Source: Phreatobacter cathodiphilus (GTDB lineage Bacteria; Pseudomonadota; Alphaproteobacteria; Rhizobiales; Phreatobacteraceae). Taken from it: a stretch of 64,000 nucleotides of DNA. Of the stretch, positions 24,955-35,000 are shown piece after piece. Position numbers and translations under genes: made by a program. Below the pieces are notes generated by a model. The model did no database searches. It saw only the letters and a list, made by a program, of their open reading frames with translations, and had not been told where the DNA came from. The stretch spans positions 620,001 to 684,000 of the forward strand of contig NZ_CP027668.1 in assembly GCF_003008515.1 (NCBI RefSeq), written 5' to 3'. The stretch's first letter is position 1, and each line of letters starts with the position of its first letter.

Positions 24955-25074
24955 GATACCCGCCAGCCAAAGGTTGTTGCGCTGGTTCCACCCGTGGAAC
25001 CGCAAGACCAGTGCCAAGAGGCACAGGCCTTGCTCAGGCCTCCGCATCAGTGCCGTTCCACCAAAGGTTCGCCC

Positions 25075-25752
25075 ATGCCGACCATCGCTTCCGATCCCTA
25101 TGCCTGGCCGTTCGACGGTGCCCTCGCGCCCGCCGACACCGCCTTGGTCATCATCGACATGCAGACCGACTTCTGCGGGAAGGGGGGCTATGTCGACGCC
25201 ATGGGTTACGACATCTCCCTCACGCGGGCGCCGATCGAGCCGATCCGCCGGGTTCTCGCGGCCATGCGCGACAAGGGCTACTGGGTGATCCACACCCGCG
25301 AGGGCCACCGGCCGGACCTCGCCGACCTTCCCGCCAACAAGCGGTGGCGGTCGCAGCAGATCGGTGCCGGCATCGGCGATCCCGGCCCCTGCGGCAAGAT
25401 CCTGGTGCGCGGCGAGCCCGGCTGGGAGATCATCGACGAGCTGAAGCCGCTGCCCGGCGAGACCATCATCGACAAACCGGGCAAGGGCTCGTTCTGCGCC
25501 ACGGACCTGGAGCTGATCCTGCGCCAGCGCGGCATCCGCAACCTGATCCTCACCGGCATCACCACCGACGTCTGCGTCCACACCACCATGCGGGAGGCCA
25601 ACGACCGCGGCTTCGAATGCCTGCTTCTGGAGGATTGCTGCGGCGCCACCGACCTCGGCAATCACCTCGCCGCCATCAAGATGGTGAAGATGCAGGGCGG
25701 TGTCTTCGGCGCCGTCGCGAGCTCGGCCGCCCTGGTGGACGCCCTGCCCTGA
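25075..25752 (+). CDS. biuH: Biuret amidohydrolase (isochorismatase-like cysteine hydrolase)
   Basis: A 225-residue cysteine hydrolase that converts biuret to allophanate and ammonia. The triad is Asp28 (IIDMQTDF), Lys134 ([10 protein letters not shown]) and Cys167 (TTDVCVHTT), with Gln207 in KMQGGVFG. As I recall the characterised Rhizobium enzyme, its catalytic residues (Asp36, Lys142, Cys175, Gln215) all lie exactly eight positions later, and long blocks such as [17 protein letters not shown] look the same. A close relative such as RutB-type ureidoacrylate hydrolase is less likely. It diverges from the importer/nitrile-hydratase operon and converges with a GntR gene. Allophanate hydrolase is not in the window. 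Confidence 0.85.
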   Translation: MPTIASDPYAWPFDGALAPADTALVIIDMQTDFCGKGGYVDAMGYDISLTRAPIEPIRRVLAAMRDKGYWVIHTREGHRPDLADLPANKRWRSQQIGAGIGDPGPCGKILVRGEPGWEIIDELKPLPGETIIDKPGKGSFCATDLELILRQRGIRNLILTGITTDVCVHTTMREANDRGFECLLLEDCCGATDLGNHLAAIKMVKMQGGVFGAVASSAALVDALP

Positions 25753-25764
25753 GACGACGCCGGC

Positions 25765-26430
25765 TCAGCGTCGGCGGATGATGCGCGTGGTGCGGTCGAT
25801 ATGGGCGCGCATGCGGGCCTCGGCCGCACCCGCGTCGCGCGCCGCGATCGCGGCCAGGATCTGGGCGTGGTCGGCATTGCCCTCGGCCATCTGGTCGGCC
25901 GAGGACATGCGCACGACATCGCCGTTGAAGTAGAACAGGCCCGTCGCGTCGATGGCGTCGACGAGCTTGGGATTGCGCGCCGCCGCGATGACCGCATCGT
26001 GGAAGGCGCGGTTGGTGCGCACCCGCGCCTTTTCGTCTTCCGGGTCGAGGCCGAGACGCTCGCGGTGGATGGTCTCCAGCAGCGCGATGTCCTCGGCGCT
26101 CGCACGCTGCGCCGCGAGACCGGCCGCATAGCCCTCCAGCCCCGCACGCACCTCGGCGTTGAGGGCGACGTCCTCCAGCGAAAACTCGCGCACCGCCCAG
26201 CCCCGCTTGCGCGGCACGACGAGGCCCGACGCCGCCAGCCTCTGCATGCTCTCCCTCACCGGCGTGCGGCTCACCGCCAGGCGGGCGGCGAGGTCGGCCT
26301 CGATCAGCGGCTCGTTCGGGCGCAGCTCGCCGGTGACGATCGCCCGACGCAGCTGGTCGAAGACTTCCAGCGACCGCCGCTGCGGGGCGGAGCCTGCGGG
26401 TTGAGATGGTTCCGACGGGGCGAGGCGCAC
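25765..26430 (-). CDS. GntR-family regulator, FCD subfamily
   Basis: A 221-residue regulator. The winged helix spans about residues 22-85 (VFDQLRRAIVTGELRPNEPL, then RLAVSRTPVRESMQRL). The FCD domain spans about 95-215 and includes NRAFHDAVIAAARNPKLV with metal-ligand-type histidine. It converges with biuH (12-bp gap) and its own leader contains a set of TGCATGCAA-type palindromes at 26467-26489. It probably controls the biuH/importer region and itself. Confidence 0.88.
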   Translation of the reverse strand: MRLAPSEPSQPAGSAPQRRSLEVFDQLRRAIVTGELRPNEPLIEADLAARLAVSRTPVRESMQRLAASGLVVPRKRGWAVREFSLEDVALNAEVRAGLEGYAAGLAAQRASAEDIALLETIHRERLGLDPEDEKARVRTNRAFHDAVIAAARNPKLVDAIDATGLFYFNGDVVRMSSADQMAEGNADHAQILAAIAARDAGAAEARMRAHIDRTTRIIRRR

Positions 26431-26466
26431 GGCTCCCTCCAGGGCTCGATTGACAGCCAGCTAACA

Positions 26467-26489
26467 CGCATGCGAGTTTGCATGCAAAC
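26467..26489. promoter_or_regulatory. Palindrome cluster between GntR and LuxR genes
   Basis: CGCATGCG (26467-26474) is followed by the perfect 14-bp palindrome GTTTGCATGCAAAC (26476-26489), with a further ATGCAA at 26494-26499. It lies 37 bp upstream of the GntR gene and 56 bp upstream of the LuxR-type gene. FCD regulators often bind such sites, so autoregulation is likely; control of the LuxR gene is possible. Confidence 0.55.
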
Positions 26490-26544
26490 AAGAATGCAAA
26501 ATTCGGGAGGGCGGCCGTCGGCCCGCCGACCCATGGAGGATGCC

Positions 26545-27318
26545 ATGCATGTCCTTGATATCGGGCAGTTCGCCGGCCGGGGCGCCGTGCCGCATGGATC
26601 TCTCGCCGACCTCATCTCCCGGATCGGCCGGCCGGACTTCGGCAAGAGCCTCCTCGCCCTGTCGCGGCTCGCGGTGGGCGCCGACCATGTCACCGCCTTC
26701 GCCGAGGCGCCCGGCGACCGCATCGGCACCGTCGTGGCCGAGAACGGCGGGCCTCGCCCGCTCGCGCGCACCGTGGCCGAACGCTACGTCCGCCACCACT
26801 GGCAGAGCGATCCGGTGACGCGCCTGCTGCGCGGGCCGGAGGGCCGACGGATCATCGTCGACATCGACGCGGACGACGTGGAGAAGGGCGACTACCGCCG
26901 TGACTGCTACGCCGCCGTCAGCCTCGGCCACCGCCTCTCCGTCGCGGAGAGCCGCGGGGCGCGCACCATGCGGCTGAACTTCTACCGGGCGAGGGGCGAG
27001 GACTTCCGGCCCGAGGACGTCGAGCGCCTCGGCGGCATGGCCGAGATGCTGCTGGCCATGCTCTGGCGCCACGAGGAGACGGCGGCCGCCGACGAGAACC
27101 CGGAGGCGCTGTTCAACGCCCGGCTCGCGAGCCTCGCGCCGGGCCTCAGCGTGCGCGAACGGCAGGTCTGCGCGCTCATCGCCCTCGGCGTCACCTCGGA
27201 AGGGATCGGGCTGCGCCTCGACATCGGCCTCAACACGGTGCTGACCTATCGCAAACGGGCGTATGCCCGACTGGGCATCAGCTCGCAGAACGAGTTGATG
27301 CGCCGCCTGATGTCGTGA
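26545..27318 (+). CDS. LuxR-type transcriptional regulator
   Basis: A 257-residue protein. The last 60 residues form a LuxR/GerE helix-turn-helix: LSVRERQVCALIALGVTSEG, then IGLNTVLTYRKRAYARLGIS. The N-terminal 190 residues are not a recognisable autoinducer or receiver domain to me; there is no phosphorylatable aspartate pattern. I start at 26545 because GGAGGA sits 4 bp upstream; an in-frame ATG four codons earlier is possible. It lies upstream of, and on the same strand as, the fumarylacetoacetase operon, which it may regulate. Confidence 0.8.
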   Translation: MHVLDIGQFAGRGAVPHGSLADLISRIGRPDFGKSLLALSRLAVGADHVTAFAEAPGDRIGTVVAENGGPRPLARTVAERYVRHHWQSDPVTRLLRGPEGRRIIVDIDADDVEKGDYRRDCYAAVSLGHRLSVAESRGARTMRLNFYRARGEDFRPEDVERLGGMAEMLLAMLWRHEETAAADENPEALFNARLASLAPGLSVRERQVCALIALGVTSEGIGLRLDIGLNTVLTYRKRAYARLGISSQNELMRRLMS

Positions 27319-27327
27319 GCAGGCCCT

Positions 27328-27346
27328 GGACGGGCTGTCCCCGTCC
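27328..27346 (+). terminator. Possible hairpin after the LuxR-type gene
   Basis: GGACGGG and CCCGTCC form a 7-bp perfect stem with a 5-base loop, 9 bp after the stop. There is no T-tract, so if it terminates it would need Rho or act weakly. Confidence 0.3.
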
Positions 27347-27422
27347 GCTGTGACAGTGCCGGCCGCCGGGCCGTGCGAGAGTGCTGCGGGCGCCGTCCCG
27401 CCCGCCCCAGCCGGAGTGCTTC

Positions 27423-28808
27423 GTGACCCAGAGCCTGATCGACGAGACCCATGCGCGCGGCCGCCGGAGCTGGGTTGCCGCCGCCAATGCGGACGACACC
27501 GATTTCCCCATCCAGAACCTGCCCTTCGGCGTCTTCCGGCCCGTCGGCAGCGACGTCGCCGGCCGTATCGGCGTCGCCATCGGCGACCGCATCCTCGACC
27601 TCGCGGGCATCGCGGACCGCCTCGCCGACGCGGTCGAGGACGCCCGCACGCTGCTCGCCTCGCCCTCGCTCGCGCCGCTCATGGCACGCGAGCCCCGGCT
27701 CTGGACGGCCCTGCGCCGGGCGCTGGTCCGGATGCTCGAGGCGGGCTCGCCCGACCGGCCGGCGCTCGAACCGCATCTCGTCGCCGCCGAGACGGCGCAG
27801 ATGCTGCGCCCGGTTCGCCCCGGCGGCTTCGTCGACTTCTTCGCCTCGATCCAGCACGCGACCAATGCCGGCAGCCTGTTTCGGCCGCAGTCGCCCCTGC
27901 TGCCCAACTACAAGCACGTTCCCATCGGCTATAACGGCCGCGCCTCCACCATCGGCGTCGATGGTGCGGCCGTCCGCCGCCCGAACGGCCAGAGGCGGCG
28001 CGACGGCGAGGAGGCTCCGTCCTTCGGGCCGAGCCTGCGCCTCGATTACGAGATGGAACTCGGGATCTTTCTCGGCGGCGCCAGCGAGATCGGCGAGCCC
28101 GTTCCCATCGCCGGCGCCTGGCGGCACATCTTCGGCCTCTGCCTGCTCAACGACTGGTCGGCCCGCGACATCCAGGCCTGGGAGTATCAGCCACTGGGGC
28201 CGTTCCTCGGCAAGAGCTTCGCCACGACCATCTCGCCCTGGATCGTAACGGCGGATGCCCTCGCTCCCTTCCGCGTCCCGGCCCTGGCACGGACCGCCGG
28301 CGATCCAGCCCCGCTGCCCTATCTGCTCGATCCCGCCGACCAGGACCTGGGCGGCGTCGACATCCGCGCCTCGGCCTGGCTGCGCACGGCATCGATGGCG
28401 GCGGCCGGCACGCCGCCCCGGCGCCTCGGCCAAGCCTCCTCCCGTGGGCTCTACTGGACCCCGGCCCAGATGGTCGCCCACCAGACGAGCAACGGCTGCA
28501 ATCTCGAGCCCGGCGACCTCTACGGCACCGGCACGATTTCCGGCGACGGGCCGGATGCGCTCGGCAGCCTGCTCGAGATCACCCGTGGCGGCAGCATTCC
28601 GCTGTCCCTGCCGGACGGCCAGATGCGCACCTTCCTCGAAGACGGCGACGAACTGACACTCACCGCGCGCTGCGAGCGCGAGGGCTTCACCCCGATCGGC
28701 TTCGGCCGGTGCCGCGGCACGATCCTCCCCGCGCGCGGGGACCCTCACGCCTCCCCGCCTGTCACCGCCGATGGGGACAGACGGCCGGCCCCCGCCGCCT
28801 TAGCCTGA
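27423..28808 (+). CDS. fahA: Fumarylacetoacetase
   Basis: A 461-residue enzyme that cleaves fumarylacetoacetate to fumarate and acetoacetate, the last step of tyrosine/homogentisate breakdown. Active-site blocks match the animal enzyme: DFFASIQHATNAG (metal Asp and catalytic His), YEMELGIFLG (two metal glutamates) and LLNDWSARDIQAWEYQPLGP (metal Asp). The start is GTG with GGAG 7 bp upstream. It heads an operon with an SDR and homogentisate dioxygenase. Maleylacetoacetate isomerase and hydroxyphenylpyruvate dioxygenase are not in the window. Confidence 0.93.
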   Translation: MTQSLIDETHARGRRSWVAAANADDTDFPIQNLPFGVFRPVGSDVAGRIGVAIGDRILDLAGIADRLADAVEDARTLLASPSLAPLMAREPRLWTALRRALVRMLEAGSPDRPALEPHLVAAETAQMLRPVRPGGFVDFFASIQHATNAGSLFRPQSPLLPNYKHVPIGYNGRASTIGVDGAAVRRPNGQRRRDGEEAPSFGPSLRLDYEMELGIFLGGASEIGEPVPIAGAWRHIFGLCLLNDWSARDIQAWEYQPLGPFLGKSFATTISPWIVTADALAPFRVPALARTAGDPAPLPYLLDPADQDLGGVDIRASAWLRTASMAAAGTPPRRLGQASSRGLYWTPAQMVAHQTSNGCNLEPGDLYGTGTISGDGPDALGSLLEITRGGSIPLSLPDGQMRTFLEDGDELTLTARCEREGFTPIGFGRCRGTILPARGDPHASPPVTADGDRRPAPAALA

Positions 28809-28860
28809 CCGCAACCATGGGATGGCCGAATGGTCCATCCCGACCCGCAGGAGCGAACCG

Positions 28861-29634
28861 ATGAGCAATCTCCGCCAGGGCGGGCAGGGCGAATATGCCC
28901 TGCAGGGCCGCGTCGCCGTCGTGACGGGCGGCAGCAACGGCATCGGTGCCGCGGCGGTGAAGCGCCTCGCGGCAGCCGGCGCCACCGTCGTCGTCGGCTA
29001 CAATGCGGGGCGGGACCGGGCCGAAGCCCTTGCCGCCGGCCTTCCCGGCAGCGGCCACCTGGCGCTGCGCCTGCCGATGGAGGACAGCGCCGCCATCGCC
29101 GCCGCCGCCGCCATCGTGCGCGAGCGGTTCGGCAAGGTCGACGTCCTCGTCAATTCCGCCGGCGTCACCCGCGCGGTGCCGCACGCCGATCTCGATGCGC
29201 TGGACGACGCCACCTTCGACCGCATCCTCATCACCAACGTCCGCGGTCCCTTCGCCACCGTCCGCGCCTTCGCGCCGCTGCTGCGCGCCAGCGGGGATTC
29301 CGTCGTGGTGAACGTCTCCTCGCTGTCGGGCATGACCGGCCTCGGCAGTTCCATTGCCTATTGCGCCTCCAAGGGGGCGCTGGACACGATGAGCCTGTCC
29401 CTCGCGCGCGTGCTCGCGCCCGAGACGCGCGTCATCACCGTCGCCCCCGCCGCGGTCGCCACGGACTTCGTCCCCGGCCGCGGCCGCGAGGCCGTCGAGA
29501 AACAGGCCGCCTCCACCCCCCTGCGCACCGTCGCCGAGCCCGACGACGTCGCCCTGTCCATCCTGGCCGCCGTCACGCATCTGCGCCTGACGACCGGCAG
29601 CAGCATCGTCGTCGACGGCGGCCGCCACCTCTAG
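28861..29634 (+). CDS. Short-chain dehydrogenase/reductase
   Basis: A 257-residue classical SDR. The Rossmann nucleotide motif is TGGSNGIG (near residues 22-29). The catalytic serine is in VNVSSLSG and the Tyr-Lys pair is in YCASKGAL. The start ATG has GGAG 8 bp upstream. It lies between fahA and hmgA, an unusual position in homogentisate operons, so it may reduce a related keto acid. Its substrate cannot be read from sequence. Confidence 0.88.
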   Translation: MSNLRQGGQGEYALQGRVAVVTGGSNGIGAAAVKRLAAAGATVVVGYNAGRDRAEALAAGLPGSGHLALRLPMEDSAAIAAAAAIVRERFGKVDVLVNSAGVTRAVPHADLDALDDATFDRILITNVRGPFATVRAFAPLLRASGDSVVVNVSSLSGMTGLGSSIAYCASKGALDTMSLSLARVLAPETRVITVAPAAVATDFVPGRGREAVEKQAASTPLRTVAEPDDVALSILAAVTHLRLTTGSSIVVDGGRHL

Positions 29635-29661
29635 GCACGCCCCGGCAAGGAGAGTGAAGCC

Positions 29662-31011
29662 ATGAACGCCCATGTCACCGTCGCCTCCAGCGAGGCGGTG
29701 CTGTCGCCCTCCGACGGCTCGACCGCCTACATGACGGGCTTCGAGAATTCCTTCGCCACCGAGGCGGTCGCCGGCGCGCTGCCCATCATGCGCAACTCGC
29801 CGCAGAAGGCGCCGCAGGGCCTCTACGCCGAACAGCTCTCGGGCTCGGCCTTCACCGCGCCGCGCCACACCAACAAGCGCACCTGGTTCTACCGCATGCG
29901 GCCCTCGGTGAAGCACGGCCGCGGCTTCCGCCAGGTCGACCACGGGCTGATCCGCACGGCGCCCTGCCGCGACGAGAGCGATCTGCCGATCGCCCAGATG
30001 CGCTGGCACCCGGTGCCCATCCCCTCCGAGCCCTGCACCTTCCTGTCGGGGCTCAGGACCATCTGCACCGGCGGCGACGTCTATATGCAGGCGGGCATGG
30101 CCAGCCACGTTTATGTGGCGAACAGGTCCATGGGCGACGACTATTTCTACAATTGCGACGGCGAGATGCTGCTCGTGCCGCAGGACAATTCCATCCGCGT
30201 CTTCACCGAATGCGGCATCATCGACGCCACGCCCGGCGAGATCGTCGTCGTGCCGAAAGGCATGAAGTTCAAGGTCGATCTGCCCAACGGCCCGGCCCGC
30301 GGCTATGTCTGCGAGAACTACGGCTCCTATCTGACGCTGCCGGAGCGCGGTCCCATCGGTGCCAATTGCCTGGCCAACCCCCGCGACTTCCTCACGCCCG
30401 TCGCCGCCTACGAGGACAAGGAGACGCCCTGCCGGCTCTTCGTGAAGGCCCTCGGCAAGCTCTACGTGACGGACCTGCCGCAATCGCCGCTGGACGTCGT
30501 CGCCTGGCACGGCAATTTCGCGCCCGTGAAATACGATCTCCGGCGCTTCTCGCCGGTCGGCTCGATCCTCTTCGACCACCCCGATCCGTCGATCTACACG
30601 GTGCTAACCTCGGCGTCCGACACGCCAGGCACCGCCAATGTCGACTTCGTCATCTTCCCCGAGCGCTGGATCGTGATGGAGAACTCGTTCCGGCCGCCCT
30701 GGTACCACATGAACGTCATGAGCGAGTTCATGGGGCTCATCTACGGCGTCTACGACGCCAAGCCCGGCGGCTTCGTGCCCGGCGGCATGAGCCTGCACAA
30801 CGCCCTGGTGGCCCACGGGCCGGACGCCGAGGCCTTCGAGAAGGCCTCCAACAAGCCGCTCCACCCCGAGAAGCTCTCGGGCACCATGGCCTTCATGTTC
30901 GAGACCCGCTTTCCGCTGAGCCCCACCGCGTATGCCTCCAGCCTCGACCTGATGGACGGGGCCTATCCGGACTGCTGGGACACGATCGACCGCAAGTTCG
31001 CCCCCGCCTGA
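29662..31011 (+). CDS. hmgA: Homogentisate 1,2-dioxygenase
   Basis: A 449-residue iron enzyme that opens the homogentisate ring to maleylacetoacetate. The iron ligands are visible: His and Glu in [14 protein letters not shown] (the known H-x5-E spacing) and the last His in the [12 protein letters not shown] region. The N-terminal block [19 protein letters not shown] is diagnostic. It lies 27 bp after the SDR. Confidence 0.96.
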   Translation: MNAHVTVASSEAVLSPSDGSTAYMTGFENSFATEAVAGALPIMRNSPQKAPQGLYAEQLSGSAFTAPRHTNKRTWFYRMRPSVKHGRGFRQVDHGLIRTAPCRDESDLPIAQMRWHPVPIPSEPCTFLSGLRTICTGGDVYMQAGMASHVYVANRSMGDDYFYNCDGEMLLVPQDNSIRVFTECGIIDATPGEIVVVPKGMKFKVDLPNGPARGYVCENYGSYLTLPERGPIGANCLANPRDFLTPVAAYEDKETPCRLFVKALGKLYVTDLPQSPLDVVAWHGNFAPVKYDLRRFSPVGSILFDHPDPSIYTVLTSASDTPGTANVDFVIFPERWIVMENSFRPPWYHMNVMSEFMGLIYGVYDAKPGGFVPGGMSLHNALVAHGPDAEAFEKASNKPLHPEKLSGTMAFMFETRFPLSPTAYASSLDLMDGAYPDCWDTIDRKFAPA

Positions 31012-31072
31012 GGGTCGCCCCGGCGTCGCCGCCGGCCGCCCGCAGCCACACCGCTAGCCCGAGGAACCCCCG

Positions 31073-32038
31073 ATGCCCACACGCCGCCTTGCCGTCGCCG
31101 GCATGATCTCGTCAGCCTTCGTGCCGCGCTTCGCCCGGGCGCAGGCCTGGCCGAGCCGGCCCGTCATTCTCGTCCACGGTTTCGGTGCCGGCGGCAACGC
31201 CGATTCCATCTCGCGGGTCATGGCCAACGCCCTGTCCGAGGAGCTCGGCCAGCAGGTCGTCGTCGAAGCGAAGCCGGGCGCGGGCGGCAATCTCGCCTCC
31301 GAACAGGTGGCCCGCTCCCAGCCGGACGGGCATACGATCATCCTGCTCACCGGCGGCCATGCGGTCTCGGCGGCTCTCTACCGGAACCTGCGCTTCAATC
31401 CGGTGGATGACTTCGCCTTCGCCTCCCTGGTGGCGACCTTCCCCTTCATCGTCGCCGCGCGCGCCGAGAGCCCGCTGAAGACCATCGGCGACGTCATCGA
31501 GGCAGCCCGCAAGGACCCCGGCAAGCTGACCTTCTCCTCGGTCGGCTTCGGCTCCACCCAGCACCTGACGGGCGAGCTCTTCGCCGGCACCGCCGGAATC
31601 AAGCTCACCCACGTGCCCTATCGCGGCGGCATGCAGCCGCTGGCGGATCTGATCTCCGGCCGCATCGACCTGGTGGTCGACACGATTACCGTCACGGGTG
31701 CCGCCATCCGCTCCGGCACGATCCGCGGCCTCGGCGTGACCAGCCCCGAGCCGTGGCCGGCCCTTGCCGAGGTGCCGCCGGTCGCCGCCACCCTGCCGGG
31801 CTTCCAGGTGCCGTCCTGGATCGGTATCGCCGCGCCCGCGGGAACGCCGCCCGCCGTCGTCGAGAGGCTCAACGCCGCCATCGCCAAGGCGCTGCAGGTC
31901 GAGAAGGTCAGGGAGCAGCTCGGCTTCCTCGGCGTGAAGCCGCAGGCGACGTCGCCGGACGGTATGCGCGCCTTCGTCGCCGCCGAGATCCAGCGCTGGA
32001 AGGGCGTCGTCGAGACGGCCCGGCTGGAGCGGATCTGA
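31073..32038 (+). CDS. Bug-type (tripartite tricarboxylate) binding protein
   Basis: A 321-residue periplasmic protein with a twin-arginine-like start (TRRLAVAGM) and cleavage after RAQA near residue 25. Bug features are WPSRPVILVHGFGAGGNADS, VVVEAKPGAGGNLASE and HVPYRGGMQPLADLISGRID (quoted as separate blocks). Bug proteins capture carboxylic acids for TctAB permeases; no permease genes are near, so it is an orphan. Its place after hmgA suggests an aromatic or carboxylic acid ligand. Confidence 0.88.
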   Translation: MPTRRLAVAGMISSAFVPRFARAQAWPSRPVILVHGFGAGGNADSISRVMANALSEELGQQVVVEAKPGAGGNLASEQVARSQPDGHTIILLTGGHAVSAALYRNLRFNPVDDFAFASLVATFPFIVAARAESPLKTIGDVIEAARKDPGKLTFSSVGFGSTQHLTGELFAGTAGIKLTHVPYRGGMQPLADLISGRIDLVVDTITVTGAAIRSGTIRGLGVTSPEPWPALAEVPPVAATLPGFQVPSWIGIAAPAGTPPAVVERLNAAIAKALQVEKVREQLGFLGVKPQATSPDGMRAFVAAEIQRWKGVVETARLERI

Positions 32039-32057
32039 CGGCACCCCGCCGGCACCG

Positions 32058-35000
32058 TCAGCCGGGGGTCTCCGACAGGCGGCGGATGGCGTCGCCGAGC
32101 GACTTCACGTCGAACGGCTTGCGGATCACCGCCGCAGCCTGCGGGGCGCCGTCGTCCAGCGGCTCGGCATAGCCGGTGCAGTAGATGAAGGGCACGCCGA
32201 GCCTCTGCAGCGCCTCGGCCACCGGACGGCTCGTCTCCCGGCCGAGATTGACGTCGAGCACCGCCAAATCCGGCGGCGCCTGCGCGATGATGGCGAGGGC
32301 CGCCTCGCAGGATGCCGCGGGCCCCGTCACCTCGCAGCCCAGCTCGATGACCGTCTGCTCGAGTTCCATGGCGATCAGCGCCTCGTCCTCGACGATGAGC
32401 ACGCGGCGCCCCGACACCGCCGGGGCCTCGACCGCGCCGGCGAGCTCCGGCACCTCGGGCATGGCCGGCTGGGCCATGGCCTCGAGCTCTTCCGCCGGCA
32501 CGTCGATGCGGCAGGAGAGACCCTCGGGATCCCAGTCGAGCCGCACCTCGCCGCCGAGCTGGCGTTCCACCGAGGTCCGGATCACCGTCGAGCCGAAGCC
32601 CTTGCGCCCCGGTGGTTGGACGGGGGGGCCGCCGCGCTCCCGCCAGGTCAGTTCGAGGGTCCGCGAGGACGGCGCCCCCGCATAGCGCCAGGAGACGTCG
32701 AGGCTGCCCTGTTCGAGGGACAGCGCACCGTATTTGGTGGCGTTTGTGGCGAGTTCATGCAGGGCGAGAGCGAGGGCCTGGGAGGCCGCCGGGCGCAGCC
32801 GGAGGGACGGCCCCTCGATATGGATGCGGTCTGCGCCGGGGCGGGCGAAGGGCGCCAGTTCCTCGCGCACCAGCGTGTCGAGATTGACGCCTTGCCACCG
32901 GCTCTCGGCGAGGAGGCTGTGGGCGCGCGCGAGGGCGTGGATGCGCCCGCTCACCGCCGCCTTGAACGCGGCGACGTCGGCACTCTTGGTCAGCTGCACC
33001 ACCGACTGCACGACGCTCAGCAGGTTCTTGGCGCGGTGATCCACTTCGCGGGCGAGCAGGCGGGCGCGGTCGTCGGCCTGCCGCCGCTCCGTCATGTCGA
33101 GGGAGACCCCCACAAGTCCAGCGACCGAGCCGTCGGCCGCCCGCAGCGGCGTCTTGATCGACAGCCACTGCAGCAAGGTCCCGTCTGGCTGGACGACGTC
33201 CTCCTCGACCTGCCGGGCGACACCCGTCGTCATGACCTCCCGGTCGTTGGCCATGATGGCGCCGGCCTGATCCGCATCGGCCATGAACGCGAGGGCGGTC
33301 TTGCCGAGGAAGGCCTCCGGCGGCAGGCCTGTGGCTTCGGCGAAGCCGCGGTTGCCGAGCAGGATGCGGCCTTCGAGGTCCTTGGCATAGGCGGCCCCCG
33401 GAAACGTGTCGAAGAAGGCTTGGAGGAGCGATGTCGCGCGATCCCGGTCGGCCTCCAGCGCTCGCCGGGCCTCCACGTCCACCGCCACGCCGGGAAAACG
33501 CAGGGGACCGCCGTCCGCCGACAGTTCCACCTTGCCGCTCGCCTCCACCCAGCGGTAGACGCCGTCGCTGTTCCGCACGCGGTATTCGCATCGGTAGCTG
33601 CCGCCCGTGTCCAGCGCCCCCTGGATCGCGTCGCGCACCGCAGCCTGGTCGTCGGGATGGATGGCGGCAACCGCCTTGGTGAGGGGAAAGCCGGTCCGCG
33701 CCTCGTCGATGTCGATGCCGAAGGTCCGCGCAAAACGCTCGTCGGCGGTGACGCGGTCGCCCGGCACGTCCCACACCCAGGTGCCCTGGATGGCGCCGGA
33801 ATCGAGCGCCAGCTCCAGCCGCTCCTTCGCCTCGCGCTGTTCGTGGATGTCGGTCGAGGTGCCGAACCAGGCGGTCACGGCGCCGGTTTCGTCCCGGAGC
33901 GGTTCGGCCTGCGCCACGTACCAGCGATAGGCGCCGTCGTGCCGCCGGTAACGCATTTCGATCCGGTAGGGTTCGGCCCTCTCGCGCGCCTGGGCCCAGG
34001 CCCTCGCGGTGCGGTCCGCGTCCTCCGGGTGAAGGGCAGCCGCCCAGCCGTTGGGCAAGGCCTCCGCCGGGCTCTGGCCGGTAAACTCGTACCAGCGCTC
34101 GTTGAGGTAGTGGAGGTCGCCGTCGACCGTGGCGAACCAGACGAAGGAGGGGATCACGTTGGTGAGCGTGCGAAGCCGGTCCTCGCTCTGGCGCAGTAGC
34201 TCCCCGCTCTGGCGCAGGGCCTCCTCGACGTTGCGCCGCTCGTCGATGTCGATGACCGAGCCGACATAGCCGAGGAACTCTCCCGACGGCGAAAATCGCG
34301 GAGCCGCCGCGTCGATGGCCCAGCGATAGGCGCCGTCGACCCGGCGAAGGCGATATTCGAGCCGGAACGGCTTGTGGGCGGCATTGGCCTCGCGGAAGAT
34401 CTCCTCGGCCATCGCCCTGTCGTCCGGGTGGGTCGCGGAAAGCCAGCCGAAGCCTTCCGCCTCCTCCTGCGTCTGCCCGGTGAAGTCGTACCAGAGCCTG
34501 TTGAGATAGGTGCAGTAGCCCGAGGCATCCGTCACCCACATCATCACCGGCGAACTGTCCGCGATGTTCCTGAACCGCGCCTCGCTCTCCCGCAGGTCGT
34601 CTTCGGCCCGGGCGCGCTCGACCGCCTCCCAGGTCCGGGCTCCCGTTTCCTCGATGAGCTGGATCTCCTCGCTGGTCCAGGCGTGAGGCTCGCGGAAGTT
34701 GACATAGAGCGAGGCGGAGAAGCGGCCGTGGCGGATGAGCGGCACCGAGGCATAGGCGCGGGTGTCGAGGGCCGTCCAGACCGCTGCGTCCTGGCCGGGA
34801 TCTGCGAGCACGTCGTCGCAGCTCTGGGTGAGGCCGCGGCGCTGGCGGGCGATGTCCTCTGCGCCGAAGCTGTCCAGGGGGAAACGGCCCGAGATCGGCG
34901 CGACCCCGTCCGCCCAGCAGACGTCGAGGGATACGGTTGCGTCGTCCAGCAGCACCTCGCCATAGCCCACCCGGTTGGCGCCGAGATGCCGCCCGAGCGC

